NCBI GenBank assembly: GCA_900761995.1
Contig: CAAFEY010000184.1
Coordinates: forward strand, 1-64,000
Reading direction: 5' to 3'
Length of the DNA: 64,000 nucleotides
Source of the DNA: an uncultured Collinsella sp.
GTDB taxonomy: Bacteria; Actinomycetota; Coriobacteriia; Coriobacteriales; Coriobacteriaceae
The translations under genes were made by a program, and so were the position numbers. The first letter of the stretch is position 1. Every line of letters starts with the position of its first letter. Positions 34,970 through 43,842 of the stretch are shown piece after piece. The notes beneath the pieces are model-generated. The model searched no databases, had not been told where the DNA came from, and saw only the letters and a program-made list of their open reading frames with translations.

Positions 34970-35033
34970 GTTGCGGTGGAATACGGACTGAATTGGCACC
35001 TTAAAGGCAAAAACACTCCGTATTTCACCGCAA
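34970..35033. repeat. Intergenic palindrome, family GTTGCGGTG, copy 2
   Basis: GTTGCGGTGGAATACGG (34970-34986) pairs with CCGTATTTCACCGCAA (35018-35033). Read on the minus strand it aligns along its full length with the copy at 1586. It is 20 bases past the stop of the TadA fusion gene. Confidence 0.7.
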
Positions 35034-35052
35034 GTTATTGGGGGGATGGGTT

Positions 35053-36834
35053 TTAGAGGCGGGCGAGGTCGTAGGCTTGGGCAGCTGCCTCGCCAGCGCA
35101 GATGAGGTTGGTTGTGGCTTCTTGCGCACCGAGCGCCTGGTCGAGAGGCATGGGCTTGCGGCAAATCGGCAAAACCAAGTCAATACCCTGCTCATACACC
35201 GCATCCAGGTTGACGGCGCGCCCGCCCACGACGGCGACCACCGGCTTGCCATATCGCTTCGCGCGACGGGCCACGCCCACCGGCGCCTTACCGGCGGCGG
35301 ATTGCTCGTCCATATTGCCCTCGCCCGTAATGACCAGGTCGACATCGCGTACGCGCTCGTCAAACCCAATCAGATCGAGCACCGTCTCCACGCCCGAACG
35401 CAACTCGGCACCGAGCGCCAGCAGCGCGGTACCCAGGCCGCCGGCAGCACCGGCGCCGGGCACGCCGAGCACCGAACCAAATGTCCGTCCACCCTCGGGC
35501 ACGCGCAACAGCCCCTGGGCTCGAGCTCCGGCAATCGCGGCGTCGAGCAGGCGACCGTAGCCGACCATCCAGCTGTCGTACCTGCTCAGCGCCTCGGCAT
35601 CATCCGTCGGCAGGCCCTTCTGCCCGCCAAACACCGCCAGTGCGCCTCGGCGTCCCACGAGCGGATTCTCGACATCGGAAAGCACCACGACACGCGCGCC
35701 GTTCAGCGCCCGAAGCGCTGGCGCCAAATCAACGCTCGCCACGTGTTCAAGGCCCGCAAGACCGGGGGCGACATCGCAGCCCTGATCATCGACCACACGC
35801 GCGCCCAGCGCCTGCAGCATGCCGGCGCCACCGTCGTTGGTGGCACTGCCGCCCAAACCAATATAGATAGTCTTTGCGCCCGCGCGAACCGCGCGAAGCA
35901 TGAGCTCACCCACACCGTAGGTTGTGGCCGCCAACGCCGACGACTCCGTGCAAGGTGAGTACCCGATGCCCACGGCTTCGGCCATCTCAATAACAGCCGA
36001 CTCGTGCTCGACATCAACCAGCATCCGGGCAGACACGCGATCGCCCAAGGGGCCTGCCACCTCGCAGGTCACAAGCTCGCCACCGCAGGCGGCAACGGCA
36101 TCGAGCGTTCCCTCGCCACCATCTGCCAGCGGCAATGTGCACACCTCGGCATCGGGCCAAACGCGTCGTACGCCTTCGGCAACCGCCGCCTCTGTCTGCG
36201 CACTCGAAACACTGCCCTTAAAGGAGTCGATCGCCAGTAGCACGCGGCGGGGCCGGCGGCACGCGGGGCCAAAGTCAACCGCCGCGCCAGCATCCTCTTC
36301 GGCACACGCGAGCGCCTCGGCGTGAGCGGCGTGTGCGTCAAGATCGGCCCCACAGCCGCAGCCAGCACCATCGGCGCCACGCAGCCCACTAAAATAGCTG
36401 CTCAACACCTCACGACACTCGTCTGCCAGTACGCCGGCCGTCACGTTAAACCGATGATTCAGGCGCGAGTCGGCATTCAAATCGTATAGGGATCCCAACG
36501 CGCCCGCCTTGGCGTCGCTCGCGCCATACACGCAGCGTCCGACGCGCGCGTTGACCATAAGACCCGCGCACATGCAGCAAGGCTCGAGTGTTACATAGAC
36601 CGTACAGTCGGAAAGGCGCCAGCGGCCAAGCGCCTGGGCAGCGGCGCACAGGGCCGCGAACTCTGCATGCGCCGAAGGGTCCTGGTCGAGCTCGCGCCGA
36701 TTGTGCGCCCTCGCGACGATCTCGCCGTCGCGCACCACTACGGCTCCGATGGGCACCTCGCCCACTGCCGCGGCGGCTCGCGCCTCCGCCAACGCCTCGC
36801 GCATGAACTTCTCGTCGATTTCGGTGATCGTCAT
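35053..36834 (-). CDS. Fusion of tRNA adenosine deaminase TadA and glycerate 2-kinase
   Basis: 593 residues in one frame. Residues 1-155 are a complete TadA: zinc ligands and proton shuttle in HAE (His56, Glu58) and PCCMC (Cys86, Cys89), with VPIGAVVV, AHNRRE, and GSLYDLNADSRLNH for tRNA binding. TadA makes inosine at the wobble base of tRNA-Arg. A Cys/Ala-rich linker (155-195) leads to a complete GlxK-type glycerate kinase (198-593): AIDSFKGSVSS, LADGGEGTLDA, IGLGGSATNDGGAGMLQALGA cut across its P-loop-like core, and TGEGNMDEQSA. I know of no functional link between the two, so this is an unusual fusion or a recent gene joining. AAGG six bases upstream supports the chosen start. Divergent from tRNA-Ser. 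Confidence 0.9.
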   Translation of the reverse strand: MTITEIDEKFMREALAEARAAAAVGEVPIGAVVVRDGEIVARAHNRRELDQDPSAHAEFAALCAAAQALGRWRLSDCTVYVTLEPCCMCAGLMVNARVGRCVYGASDAKAGALGSLYDLNADSRLNHRFNVTAGVLADECREVLSSYFSGLRGADGAGCGCGADLDAHAAHAEALACAEEDAGAAVDFGPACRRPRRVLLAIDSFKGSVSSAQTEAAVAEGVRRVWPDAEVCTLPLADGGEGTLDAVAACGGELVTCEVAGPLGDRVSARMLVDVEHESAVIEMAEAVGIGYSPCTESSALAATTYGVGELMLRAVRAGAKTIYIGLGGSATNDGGAGMLQALGARVVDDQGCDVAPGLAGLEHVASVDLAPALRALNGARVVVLSDVENPLVGRRGALAVFGGQKGLPTDDAEALSRYDSWMVGYGRLLDAAIAGARAQGLLRVPEGGRTFGSVLGVPGAGAAGGLGTALLALGAELRSGVETVLDLIGFDERVRDVDLVITGEGNMDEQSAAGKAPVGVARRAKRYGKPVVAVVGGRAVNLDAVYEQGIDLVLPICRKPMPLDQALGAQEATTNLICAGEAAAQAYDLARL

Positions 36835-36885
36835 CGTTCGCCTTCCCTGTTGCAAATTCAAAACGATGCTATCATTACGACTCAC

Positions 36886-36975
36886 GGAGAGATGGCAGAG
36901 CGGTTGAATGCGGCGGTCTTGAAAACCGTTGAGCGCGAGAGCGTTCCGGGGGTTCGAATCCCCCTCTCTCCGCCA
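36886..36975 (+). tRNA. tRNA-Ser (anticodon TGA)
   Basis: Acceptor stem GGAGAGA/TCTCTCC, anticodon loop CTTGAAA (TGA), a long variable arm typical of serine tRNAs, T-loop GGTTCGAATCC and an encoded CCA (36973-36975). The 3' end is three bases from the stop of the convergent TetR gene. Confidence 0.97.
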
Positions 36976-36978
36976 CTT

Positions 36979-37575
36979 TTAGTGATGCACCGGTGTCATG
37001 GTCCGCTCAAACAGTGCATCGACCACGTCGGCCATCTCGGGTCGACGCTCAAGATCGTGGCCCGATTCCCACCATATCGTGAAAAGTCGAATAATACCGC
37101 CGGCGACAAACTCAGACGTCGTCTCGAGCGACACGGGGGCCAGGGCATCCTCGGCAAGCACGTTCATCACACGCTCGCGGATAGAGCGGGCAATGCGGTC
37201 GCAAATAACGTTGGTCAACATGCCCGACATGCTGCTTGCCAAAATGTTATCCATGAGTTGCTCGTGCGCCAGAATCAAATCCATGGCATCGTCCAAAATC
37301 GCGTGCCGAAGCGCGCGCACGTCCTCGGCAGACACTGCGCCGGCCTCATCGGGCTGTTTTTGCGGCAAGCCCGACATGAGCCCATCGATATAAAAGGCAA
37401 AGTAATCGTTCTTGTCGCGAAAGTGCTTGTAGAACGTCGTGCGGCGAATCATGGCGCGGTCGCACAGCATGGCAACCGTCAGGTCCTCAAAACGATGTTC
37501 CTCGAGAAGCTCGGTAAAGGCATCAAACAGGGCGCGGTAGGTTTTCTTGATGCGAAGGTCCACTGGTATCGCCAT
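36979..37575 (-). CDS. TetR/AcrR-family regulator
   Basis: 198 residues. The N-terminal helix-turn-helix (about 8-55) has FTELLEEHRFEDLTVAMLCD and RRTTFYKHFRDKNDYF, the usual TetR recognition segment; the remaining helices form a ligand and dimer domain. The start is uncertain: GAGG abuts this ATG, and a GTG four codons on is possible. It may act on its own promoter region, shared with the divergent lemA gene. No effector can be inferred. Confidence 0.82.
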   Translation of the reverse strand: MAIPVDLRIKKTYRALFDAFTELLEEHRFEDLTVAMLCDRAMIRRTTFYKHFRDKNDYFAFYIDGLMSGLPQKQPDEAGAVSAEDVRALRHAILDDAMDLILAHEQLMDNILASSMSGMLTNVICDRIARSIRERVMNVLAEDALAPVSLETTSEFVAGGIIRLFTIWWESGHDLERRPEMADVVDALFERTMTPVHH

Positions 37576-37707
37576 CCTCAGGGCAAAGACAACACTCGTC
37601 AATCTGTCGCATATCTTACACCTGTACCTCGCACGCTTTGCCCCGGTGCCAACCCCACCGAAAACATAACGCTTACCGGAAAGTTCGGCACGGCAAAACG
37701 TTGCGGG

Positions 37708-37713
37708 TATACT
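37708..37713 (+). promoter_or_regulatory. Candidate -10 of lemA
   Basis: TATACT, 61 bases before the lemA start; upstream -35 is weak (TTCGGC at 18 bases). It lies in the divergent region shared with the TetR gene. Confidence 0.4.
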
Positions 37714-37774
37714 AGTAGCGTTATACCAACGGCAGCTGGCGCATGCCGCCGCGGCCTTTCGAAACGGAGACATC

Positions 37775-38326
37775 ATGATTACCGTCATCATCGGCATCGT
37801 TGTTGTCATTGTGATTGTCTGCGCCATCGCCGGCATCTACAACAACATGGTCACCAAGCGTAACCGCATCGATAACGCCTGGCAGAACATCGATACGCAG
37901 CTGCAGCGTCGCAACGACCTGATCCCCAACCTGGTCGAGACCGTCAAGGGCTACGCCAAGCACGAGCAAGAGACGCTCTCCGCCGTGATCAGCGCGCGTA
38001 ACACCGCCGTCAAGGCCACCACGCCCGAGGCCAAGATGGAAGCCGACAACGTGCTGACCGGTGCGCTGCGCCAGCTCTTCGCCGTAGCCGAGGCCTACCC
38101 CGATCTTAAGGCAAACACCAACTTTACGCAGCTGCAGGCATCGCTCGAGGATACCGAGAACAAGATTAGCTATGCACGCCAGAGCTACAACGATTGCGTG
38201 CTCAGCTACAACAACGCCATTCAGACGTTCCCGGCTGTCATCTTTGCCGGCATCTTCCAGTTTAAGGAGCGCCAGGGCTTCGAGGCCGCCGAGGCAGCCC
38301 GCCAGGCCCCGACCGTCAAGTTCTAA
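37775..38326 (+). CDS. lemA: LemA-family membrane protein
   Basis: 183 residues. One N-terminal membrane helix (about 2-22), then a helical domain with the family signature RNRIDNAWQNIDTQLQRRND and IPNLVETVKGYAKHE, and AYPDLKANTNFTQLQASLEDTENKI. It ends at FPAVIFAGIFQFKERQGFEA, as family members do. LemA proteins have a short outside N-terminus and a cytoplasmic domain; function is poorly known. GGAG five bases before the ATG. Monocistronic, with a strong terminator after it. Confidence 0.92.
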   Translation: MITVIIGIVVVIVIVCAIAGIYNNMVTKRNRIDNAWQNIDTQLQRRNDLIPNLVETVKGYAKHEQETLSAVISARNTAVKATTPEAKMEADNVLTGALRQLFAVAEAYPDLKANTNFTQLQASLEDTENKISYARQSYNDCVLSYNNAIQTFPAVIFAGIFQFKERQGFEAAEAARQAPTVKF

Positions 38327-38363
38327 CAGATCCGCAGCGTATCCTTAATCGGGTAGATGCATA

Positions 38364-38409
38364 AACCGCCCCGTCGAATGCATACTTCGACGGGGCGGTT
38401 GCTTTTTTA
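38364..38409 (+). terminator. Terminator of lemA
   Basis: AACCGCCCCGTCGAA and TTCGACGGGGCGGTT form a perfect 15-base stem followed by GCTTTTTT. Confidence 0.95.
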
Positions 38410-38431
38410 GCGAAGGTCCCCCTCTAAGCAC

Positions 38432-38634
38432 CGTGCATTTTTGGGAGTATTCAACATAACCAAGAGCATCGGGCGCCACGACAAAGGCCAAAGACCGCGA
38501 ATATCCCTGCAAATCACCCGCTGTCAGCCCATAACCCCGCCCATCATTCGTAGAAAACATCGAGAAATCCCGATTTTTTGCCCGAGGTCGGTATGCAGGG
38601 GCCTTCGATTGCAGAATACTCGCAAAAATGCACG
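38432..38634. repeat. MITE-like 203-base unit with terminal inverted repeats
   Basis: CGTGCATTTTTGGGAGTATT (38432 on) and AATACTCGCAAAAATGCACG (ending 38634) are inverted repeats of 21 bases with two differences. The interior has no convincing gene and contains a TCGAG...CCCGA hairpin. The element fills most of the 479-base gap between lemA and ilvE. Confidence 0.5.
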
Positions 38635-38671
38635 TCGCCATCACCCCCACATGGCGCGAACCAAAACAAAA

Positions 38672-38782
38672 GCGCGGCCTTCCTTTCCGGCGCACTCCGC
38701 GGGACGAAAAAACCTCCGCCGCACGAAGTGCGCAGCGGAGGTTCTTTCATGTCCGAGGACGCGCCGGAAAGGAAGGCCGCGC
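38672..38782 (-). repeat. Long-stem element and terminator 3' of ilvE
   Basis: A perfect 22-base outer stem (GCGCGGCCTTCCTTTCCGGC start) encloses GTCCTCGGACATGAAAG, an inner AACCTCCGC hairpin with a second hairpin on top, and TTTTTTCGTCCCGCGGAGT on the minus strand. The inner hairpin followed by six T is a plausible intrinsic terminator of ilvE. GGAC and GTCC pair across a GAAA/TTTC loop. Confidence 0.7.
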
Positions 38783-38805
38783 TCGGGCCGGACAGCTAAG
38801 ACAGC

Positions 38806-39858
38806 TTACGCGACGGTGTAAACCCAGTTGTGCTTGTCCTCGACAGCACCAGACTGGATGCCGGTCAGGGTCTCGCGGAGCTTCTTCATCACAGGGCCGA
38901 TCTCGGTGTAGCCAGCCGGGAAGGTCACGGTCTCGTCGGCGCCATAGACCTTGTTGTCGATCTCGCCCACCGGGGAGATGACGGCAGCGGTGCCGCACAG
39001 GCCGCACTCCACAAAGGTGCCGGCCTTGACCTCGGCCCACTCGACGGGACGCTGGTCAACGGTCATGCCCAGGTCCTGAGCAACCTGAACAAGCGAACGA
39101 CGGGTGATAGAGGGCAGGATGGAGTCGGTGTGCGACTGCGGAACGACGAGCGTGCCGTCCTCCTTCACGAACAGGACGTTGGCGCCGCCGGTCTCCTCGA
39201 CATAGGTGCGGGACTCGGAGTCGAGATACAGGTTCTCGGCATAGCCCTCGCGATGGGCCTCCATCGTGGGCTTGAGGGACATGGCGTAGTTCAGGCCGGC
39301 CTTGATGTTGCCGGTGCCGTGCGGTGCGGCACGGTCATACTCGGAAACGCGCAGCTTGACGGGCTTGAGGCCGCCCTTAAAGTACGGACCGACCGGGGTC
39401 ACGAGAATGCGGAACGTGTACTCAGGAGCGGGAGCCACGCCGATCACGTCACCGGAGCCGATCATAAACGGACGCACGTACAGGGTCGCGCCGGAGCCGA
39501 AGGGCGGAACCCAGGCGGCGTTGGCAGAGACGACCTGCTTGACGGCCTCAACGAACTTATCCTTGGGGAACGGGGGCATCTCGAGGCGCTGGGCAGAGTT
39601 ATACATGCGCTCGGCGTTCATGTCGGGACGGAAGCAGACGATGCTGCCGTCCTCGGCGGTGTAGGCCTTCAGGCCCTCAAAGACCTCCTGACAGTAATGG
39701 AAGATGCCGCCGCACTCGGAGACATGCAGGGTGTGGTCGGTGGTCAGGCCGCCCTCGTCCCACTCGCCATCCTTCCAATGAGCCTCGTAGCTGTAATCGG
39801 TCTTCATGTAGCCAAAGCCGAGGCTACCCCAATCGATATCCTTCTTCTCGACAGTCAT
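38806..39858 (-). CDS. ilvE: Branched-chain amino acid aminotransferase
   Basis: 350 residues of fold-type IV PLP enzymes. FEGLKAY, FRPDMNAERM, YVRPFMIGSG and the PLP Lys186 in GTGNIKAGLNYA are present, with EETGGANVLFV and the TPSI-like LPSITRR segment, and GTAAVISPVGEI near the end. It transfers amino groups between Leu, Ile or Val and their keto acids using 2-oxoglutarate. AAGGAG six bases before the ATG decides the start. It is alone, not in an ilv operon. The 289 bases upstream contain no evident leader peptide or attenuator; nothing else was recognised there except the dedA terminator. Confidence 0.95.
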   Translation of the reverse strand: MTVEKKDIDWGSLGFGYMKTDYSYEAHWKDGEWDEGGLTTDHTLHVSECGGIFHYCQEVFEGLKAYTAEDGSIVCFRPDMNAERMYNSAQRLEMPPFPKDKFVEAVKQVVSANAAWVPPFGSGATLYVRPFMIGSGDVIGVAPAPEYTFRILVTPVGPYFKGGLKPVKLRVSEYDRAAPHGTGNIKAGLNYAMSLKPTMEAHREGYAENLYLDSESRTYVEETGGANVLFVKEDGTLVVPQSHTDSILPSITRRSLVQVAQDLGMTVDQRPVEWAEVKAGTFVECGLCGTAAVISPVGEIDNKVYGADETVTFPAGYTEIGPVMKKLRETLTGIQSGAVEDKHNWVYTVA

Positions 39859-40085
39859 ATGTCGCTCCTTACATACACAGTTGCAAACTCGCGAACCCGC
39901 ACGCAAGGACCGAGGCCGACCGCGTCGCAACGTCGCACGCCCGGAGCGTAGAGCCGGACGGGACACGCGAACAGCATCAAAGCCGATGGCACGTCGATTC
40001 GCATGCACGAGATTGTACTCCCCGTACGCGTCTGATAAAACGCTTTTCTTTAACTAAGTAAAGTATTTTCATTTGACCGAAACTA

Positions 40086-40120
40086 AAGAGGCCCGCCACC
40101 GTAAGCGGTGACGGGCCTCA
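40086..40120 (-). terminator. Terminator of the DedA gene
   Basis: Minus strand TGAGGCCCGTCACCG and CGGTGGCGGGCCTC pair with one mismatch and are followed by TTTAGTTT. 28 bases past the stop. Confidence 0.8.
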
Positions 40121-40147
40121 ACTGCACGGTTTGCGCGCTGGCTCGAG

Positions 40148-40795
40148 CTACGCGTTCTTTTTGCCCAGCTTAGCCTTAACCAGACCGACCACGGTCGGGA
40201 TGATCGACACGGCAACGATGCCGACGATCAGCAGCTCAAAGTGCTCCTGCACAAAGGGGATGCCGCCAAAGAAGTAGCCCAGCAGTGTAAAGAGCGTCGA
40301 CCAGGTAATGCCGCCCAGCACGTTAAAGATGACAAAATTGCGCCAGTGCATGCCGCCCATGCCGGCGATAAAGGGCACAAAGGTGCGGATAAACGGGAAG
40401 AAGCGGCCCAGGAAAATAGCCAGGTGACCCCACTTGTCCAAGAAATCCTCGGACTTTTTGATGCGCTCTGGCGTCATGGCCTTGACCTTGCCCGAAGCAA
40501 TGATCTTTTTGCCAAAGAAATGACCGATCATAAAGTTGCACTGATCGCCCAAGATGGCAGCGGCCCATGCGGTGGCCAGAAGCGCCACGATGTTAAAGCC
40601 GCCGTTGTGGGCAAAGAAGCCCGAAGCAAACAGCAACGAATCGCCGGGAAGGAATGGGAAGAACACCACGCCCGTCTCGATAAAGATGATCAGGAACACG
40701 CAGCCGTAGGCCATAAGCGGGCCGGCGGCGATCCAACTGGCGATCGCGGTGCGCGGATCCTTAAGCAGCTCGGCGATAAAATTGATGAAACCCAT
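40148..40795 (-). CDS. DedA-family membrane protein
   Basis: 215 residues with four to five hydrophobic segments. Family motifs are FIETGVVFFPFLPGDSLLF, the [F/Y]xxxR-G region in FLGRFFPFIRTFVPFIAGMGGMHWRNF and NVLGGITWSTLFTLLGYFFG. DedA proteins are proton-dependent and linked to membrane energetics and, in recent work, to undecaprenyl-phosphate or phospholipid recycling. The chosen ATG gives the usual family length; GAGG lies nine bases before it. Divergent from cysE. Confidence 0.9.
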   Translation of the reverse strand: MGFINFIAELLKDPRTAIASWIAAGPLMAYGCVFLIIFIETGVVFFPFLPGDSLLFASGFFAHNGGFNIVALLATAWAAAILGDQCNFMIGHFFGKKIIASGKVKAMTPERIKKSEDFLDKWGHLAIFLGRFFPFIRTFVPFIAGMGGMHWRNFVIFNVLGGITWSTLFTLLGYFFGGIPFVQEHFELLIVGIVAVSIIPTVVGLVKAKLGKKNA

Positions 40796-41018
40796 GAAGT
40801 AAAACCTCTCAGTTGTGGGCGCGGATACGTCCAAGTTGACCAGTATACGGTTGCGGCGCCCCCTCGTGCGCAACCCCACAAAAGCATGACTCCATTACCA
40901 GCAAGTTTGCATAACTGACACCTGTTGCGCAATGCCGCCAAGATTGTCCTTCCTAATCCCTAGCGAATCGCTATACTTTATTGAATCGCATTGCCATGGC
41001 GCTAAGGGAGGGCGGCCG

Positions 41019-41723
41019 GTGAGCTTCATCAATACCATTCGCGAGGACATCAAGACCGTCCAAGCGCAGGATCCCGCCGCGCAAAACGGTCTGGTCATCT
41101 TCCTTTCCTATCCTGGCCTGCACGCCAAGTGGAACCACGTGCCCGAGCACTGGCTCTGGGAGCACGGTCATCGCTCGCTCGCCCGCGTGCTCTCGCAAAT
41201 CACCCGCCACATCACCGGCGTCGAGATTCATCCCGCGGCACAGATCGGCAAGCATTTCTTTATCGACCATGCCATGGGCGTCGTCATCGGCGAGACCACC
41301 ATCGTGGGCGACAACTGCGTGCTCTACCAGGGCGTCACGCTCGGCGGCACCGGCAACGAGACCGGCAAGCGCCACCCCACCCTGGGCAACAACGTCACCG
41401 TGGGCACGGGCGCCAAGGTGCTCGGCAACATTCGCATCGGCAACAACGTCAAAATCGGCGGCAACTCGGTTGTCGTCAAGGACGTGCCCGACAACTGCAC
41501 CGTCGTGGGCGTGCCGGGACGCATCATCAAGCGCAACGGCTGCCGTGTGTTCGAGGAGAGTTTCGACGCCAAGCAGCATCGCGAGTACATGCCCGATGAC
41601 GCCGCCGAGCAGAGTGCCCTCAACCGCCAGGGCATCACCGAGAACGCCCGCCGCGTCAAGGAACTCGAGCGAGAGGTGGCCGAGCTCAAAGCCCTCGTCG
41701 CAAAGCTCGTGGACGAACGCTAG
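41019..41723 (+). CDS. cysE: Serine O-acetyltransferase
   Basis: 234 residues. A short alpha-helical N-terminal part ([23 protein letters not shown]) and a left-handed beta-helix of hexapeptide repeats with [22 protein letters not shown] cut by the catalytic His, [21 protein letters not shown] and GAKVLGNI. It makes O-acetylserine for cysteine synthesis and is of the short EpsC/SrpH form. GTG is the start because GGGAGG lies seven bases before it. The C-terminus (about 190-234) is a charged coiled coil, longer than in most short-form enzymes. No cysK in the window. TATACT at 40972-40977 is a possible -10. Confidence 0.93.
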   Translation: MSFINTIREDIKTVQAQDPAAQNGLVIFLSYPGLHAKWNHVPEHWLWEHGHRSLARVLSQITRHITGVEIHPAAQIGKHFFIDHAMGVVIGETTIVGDNCVLYQGVTLGGTGNETGKRHPTLGNNVTVGTGAKVLGNIRIGNNVKIGGNSVVVKDVPDNCTVVGVPGRIIKRNGCRVFEESFDAKQHREYMPDDAAEQSALNRQGITENARRVKELEREVAELKALVAKLVDER

Positions 41724-41760
41724 GAACGCAAGCGACACAAAACGGCATCGGCATCAACGC

Positions 41761-41802
41761 AAAAGGCGCACCAGGTAATTCATCCCCGGCGCGCCTTCTT
41801 TT
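41761..41802 (+). terminator. Terminator of cysE
   Basis: AAAAGGCGC and GCGCCTTCTTTT, with CC/GG pairs inside, form a stem followed by TTCTTTT. Confidence 0.75.
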
Positions 41803-41834
41803 CGATGTGACAAAGAGGCTGCCCCCTTGCCACC

Positions 41835-43841
41835 TTAGGCGAACTGGCTCAGATAGAGGTCGGCGTAGGCACCCTCGGCTGCGAGCAGCTCCTTATGCGT
41901 ACCCTGCTCGATAATGTTGCCGTGGTCCATGACCAGGATCAGGTCGGCATCCACGATCGTCGACAGGCGATGTGCGATCACAAAGCTCGTGCGCCCGCGC
42001 ATGAGCGCGTCCATGGCACGACCGATGGCAAGCTCGGTACGCGTATCCACGCTTGAGGTCGCCTCGTCCAGGATGAGAATCGCCGGGTTGTTGAGCAGCA
42101 CGCGTGCGATGGTCAGCAGCTGACGCTGGCCCTGGCTGATGCTCTCGGCATCGTTGGCCACGCGCGTGTCGTAGCCCTGCGGCATGGTGCGCACAAAGAA
42201 GTCGACCTGCGCGGCACGAGCGGCGGCCACAATTTCGTCGCGCGTTGCCTCGGGGCAGCCGTAGGCGATGTTTTCGGCAATCGTGCCGTCAAACAGCCAG
42301 GCGTCCTGCAGCACCATGCCAAACTGCTGACGTAGCTCGCCGCGGTTCATGAGGCGCGTATCCACACCGTCGAGCGTAATGCGGCCGCCGTCGATCTCGT
42401 AAAAGCGCATGAGCAGGTTGATGAGCGTGGTTTTGCCCGCGCCCGTAGTGCCCACCACGGCAATCTTCTGGCCCGGCTCGGCGGTAAACGAGACGTCGCG
42501 CATGAGCGGCTTTTCGGGCGTATAGCCAAAGCGCACATGCTCAAAGGCAACACGGCCCTCTACGCGGCCCGGCAGCTTGGCGGCGTCGCCCGGCAGCGGA
42601 TCGGCTACCATCTCGGGCTCATCGAGCAGGTCGAACACGCGCTCCGCGCTCGCCAGCGCGCTCTGCAGCGAGTTAAAGGTAAACGACAGCTGCGTCATGG
42701 GCTCGGACGCTTCGTAAATAAACTGGAAGAACGCCTGGAACACACCAACGGTCATGTGGCCGGCTACCAGCATGCTGCAGCCCACCAGCGCAATCACAAT
42801 TTGAGCCAGGCGTCCAATAAAACGCACCGCGGGACCAACGGCATTGATCATAAAGTCGGCCTTGGTGCTCACACGTGCCAGCTCGGCGGACGCCTCGTGC
42901 ACTTCGGCAGAGCTCTGGTGCTCGCGATTAAACGCGCGGATTACCAGACGGCCCGAGTAGCCCTCCTCAACCGCGCTCGTGATCTTGGACACCCACTCCT
43001 GGCGCTCGCCCGTTACGGCATGCGTGCGCGCCGAGACCACTTTGGTCATGAGCAGCGATATTGCCGTAAAGAACAAAAACACCAGCGTAAGCGGCACGCT
43101 AAACACAAACATCACGCCCACGGCACCCAATACCGTACCGATTGACACCAGCAGCTGCAACAGGCCGCGCTGCATGCTCTCGGACATCTTATCCAGGTCG
43201 TTGGTCGCGCGGCTGACCACTTCGCCGGGGCGGTGCGCATCAAAATAGGAGAGCGGCAGACGGTTGAGCTTTTGCGCGATACGGTTGCGCAGACGCAGGT
43301 TAAGGCGCTCGGCAACGCTCGACATCAAAAAGCTCTGCAGCGCATAGAACGAGGCGGCTGCCGTCCAGATCATAAAGTAAATAAAGATGGTCCTGCCGCA
43401 ATGCTCCCAAGTGATGCTAAAGGTGGTGTTGTTGGCAAATGCCACCTTCATGTGCCCCCACAGCTCATCGATAACGCGGGCACTGTAGGCCGGAGCCGCC
43501 GTGTTAAAGATGACATAGAAGACAATGCTTGCAAACACAATGTAGAAGCGCCAGTGGTCGCCGGCGGCTTCGCTCCACAGGCGGCGCACAGTCGCCCAAG
43601 TGTTACGGGGCGTCTCGTCCTCGTCTTCATCGCCCACATCGCGCATGCGCTCCGCCTCGGCGCGGGCGCGCTCGTCCTCGGCACGTTCGTTTTCCTCGTA
43701 CAGCGCCTGGCGGCGAGCCTCACGCTCGGCCGCAGCCTTGGCCGCCTCGTCCAGATCGGGTGTCGCGGCAACCACCTGCTCAACCGCTTCTGCAGCCATG
43801 CCCTCATCAATGTCGCCTTGCTTCTTGAGCTCCTCGGTCAT
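41835..43841 (-). CDS. Second heterodimeric ABC exporter, subunit with intact ATP site
   Basis: 668 residues. A highly charged N-terminal extension (about 1-75, rich in Glu, Ala and Arg) precedes six membrane helices and an ABC ATPase: Walker A GTTGAGKTT, signature ISQGQ, Walker B ILILDEATSSVD with catalytic Glu, and His in IAHRLST. It starts one base after the stop of the partner gene (TAGCATG), with GGGAGG inside the partner as ribosome site. Part of the MarR-led operon; an exporter of drugs or antimicrobial compounds is the usual meaning of this arrangement. Confidence 0.92.
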   Translation of the reverse strand: MTEELKKQGDIDEGMAAEAVEQVVAATPDLDEAAKAAAEREARRQALYEENERAEDERARAEAERMRDVGDEDEDETPRNTWATVRRLWSEAAGDHWRFYIVFASIVFYVIFNTAAPAYSARVIDELWGHMKVAFANNTTFSITWEHCGRTIFIYFMIWTAAASFYALQSFLMSSVAERLNLRLRNRIAQKLNRLPLSYFDAHRPGEVVSRATNDLDKMSESMQRGLLQLLVSIGTVLGAVGVMFVFSVPLTLVFLFFTAISLLMTKVVSARTHAVTGERQEWVSKITSAVEEGYSGRLVIRAFNREHQSSAEVHEASAELARVSTKADFMINAVGPAVRFIGRLAQIVIALVGCSMLVAGHMTVGVFQAFFQFIYEASEPMTQLSFTFNSLQSALASAERVFDLLDEPEMVADPLPGDAAKLPGRVEGRVAFEHVRFGYTPEKPLMRDVSFTAEPGQKIAVVGTTGAGKTTLINLLMRFYEIDGGRITLDGVDTRLMNRGELRQQFGMVLQDAWLFDGTIAENIAYGCPEATRDEIVAAARAAQVDFFVRTMPQGYDTRVANDAESISQGQRQLLTIARVLLNNPAILILDEATSSVDTRTELAIGRAMDALMRGRTSFVIAHRLSTIVDADLILVMDHGNIIEQGTHKELLAAEGAYADLYLSQFA

Positions 43842-43842
43842 G

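Noticed and set aside
39859..40085. Leader peptide attenuator for ilvE
   Set aside because: No short frame rich in Leu, Ile or Val codons and no terminator/antiterminator pair before the gene.
40796..41018. T-box leader before cysE
   Set aside because: No T-box core (AGGGUGGNACCGCG type) or specifier stem was found in the 223-base gap.
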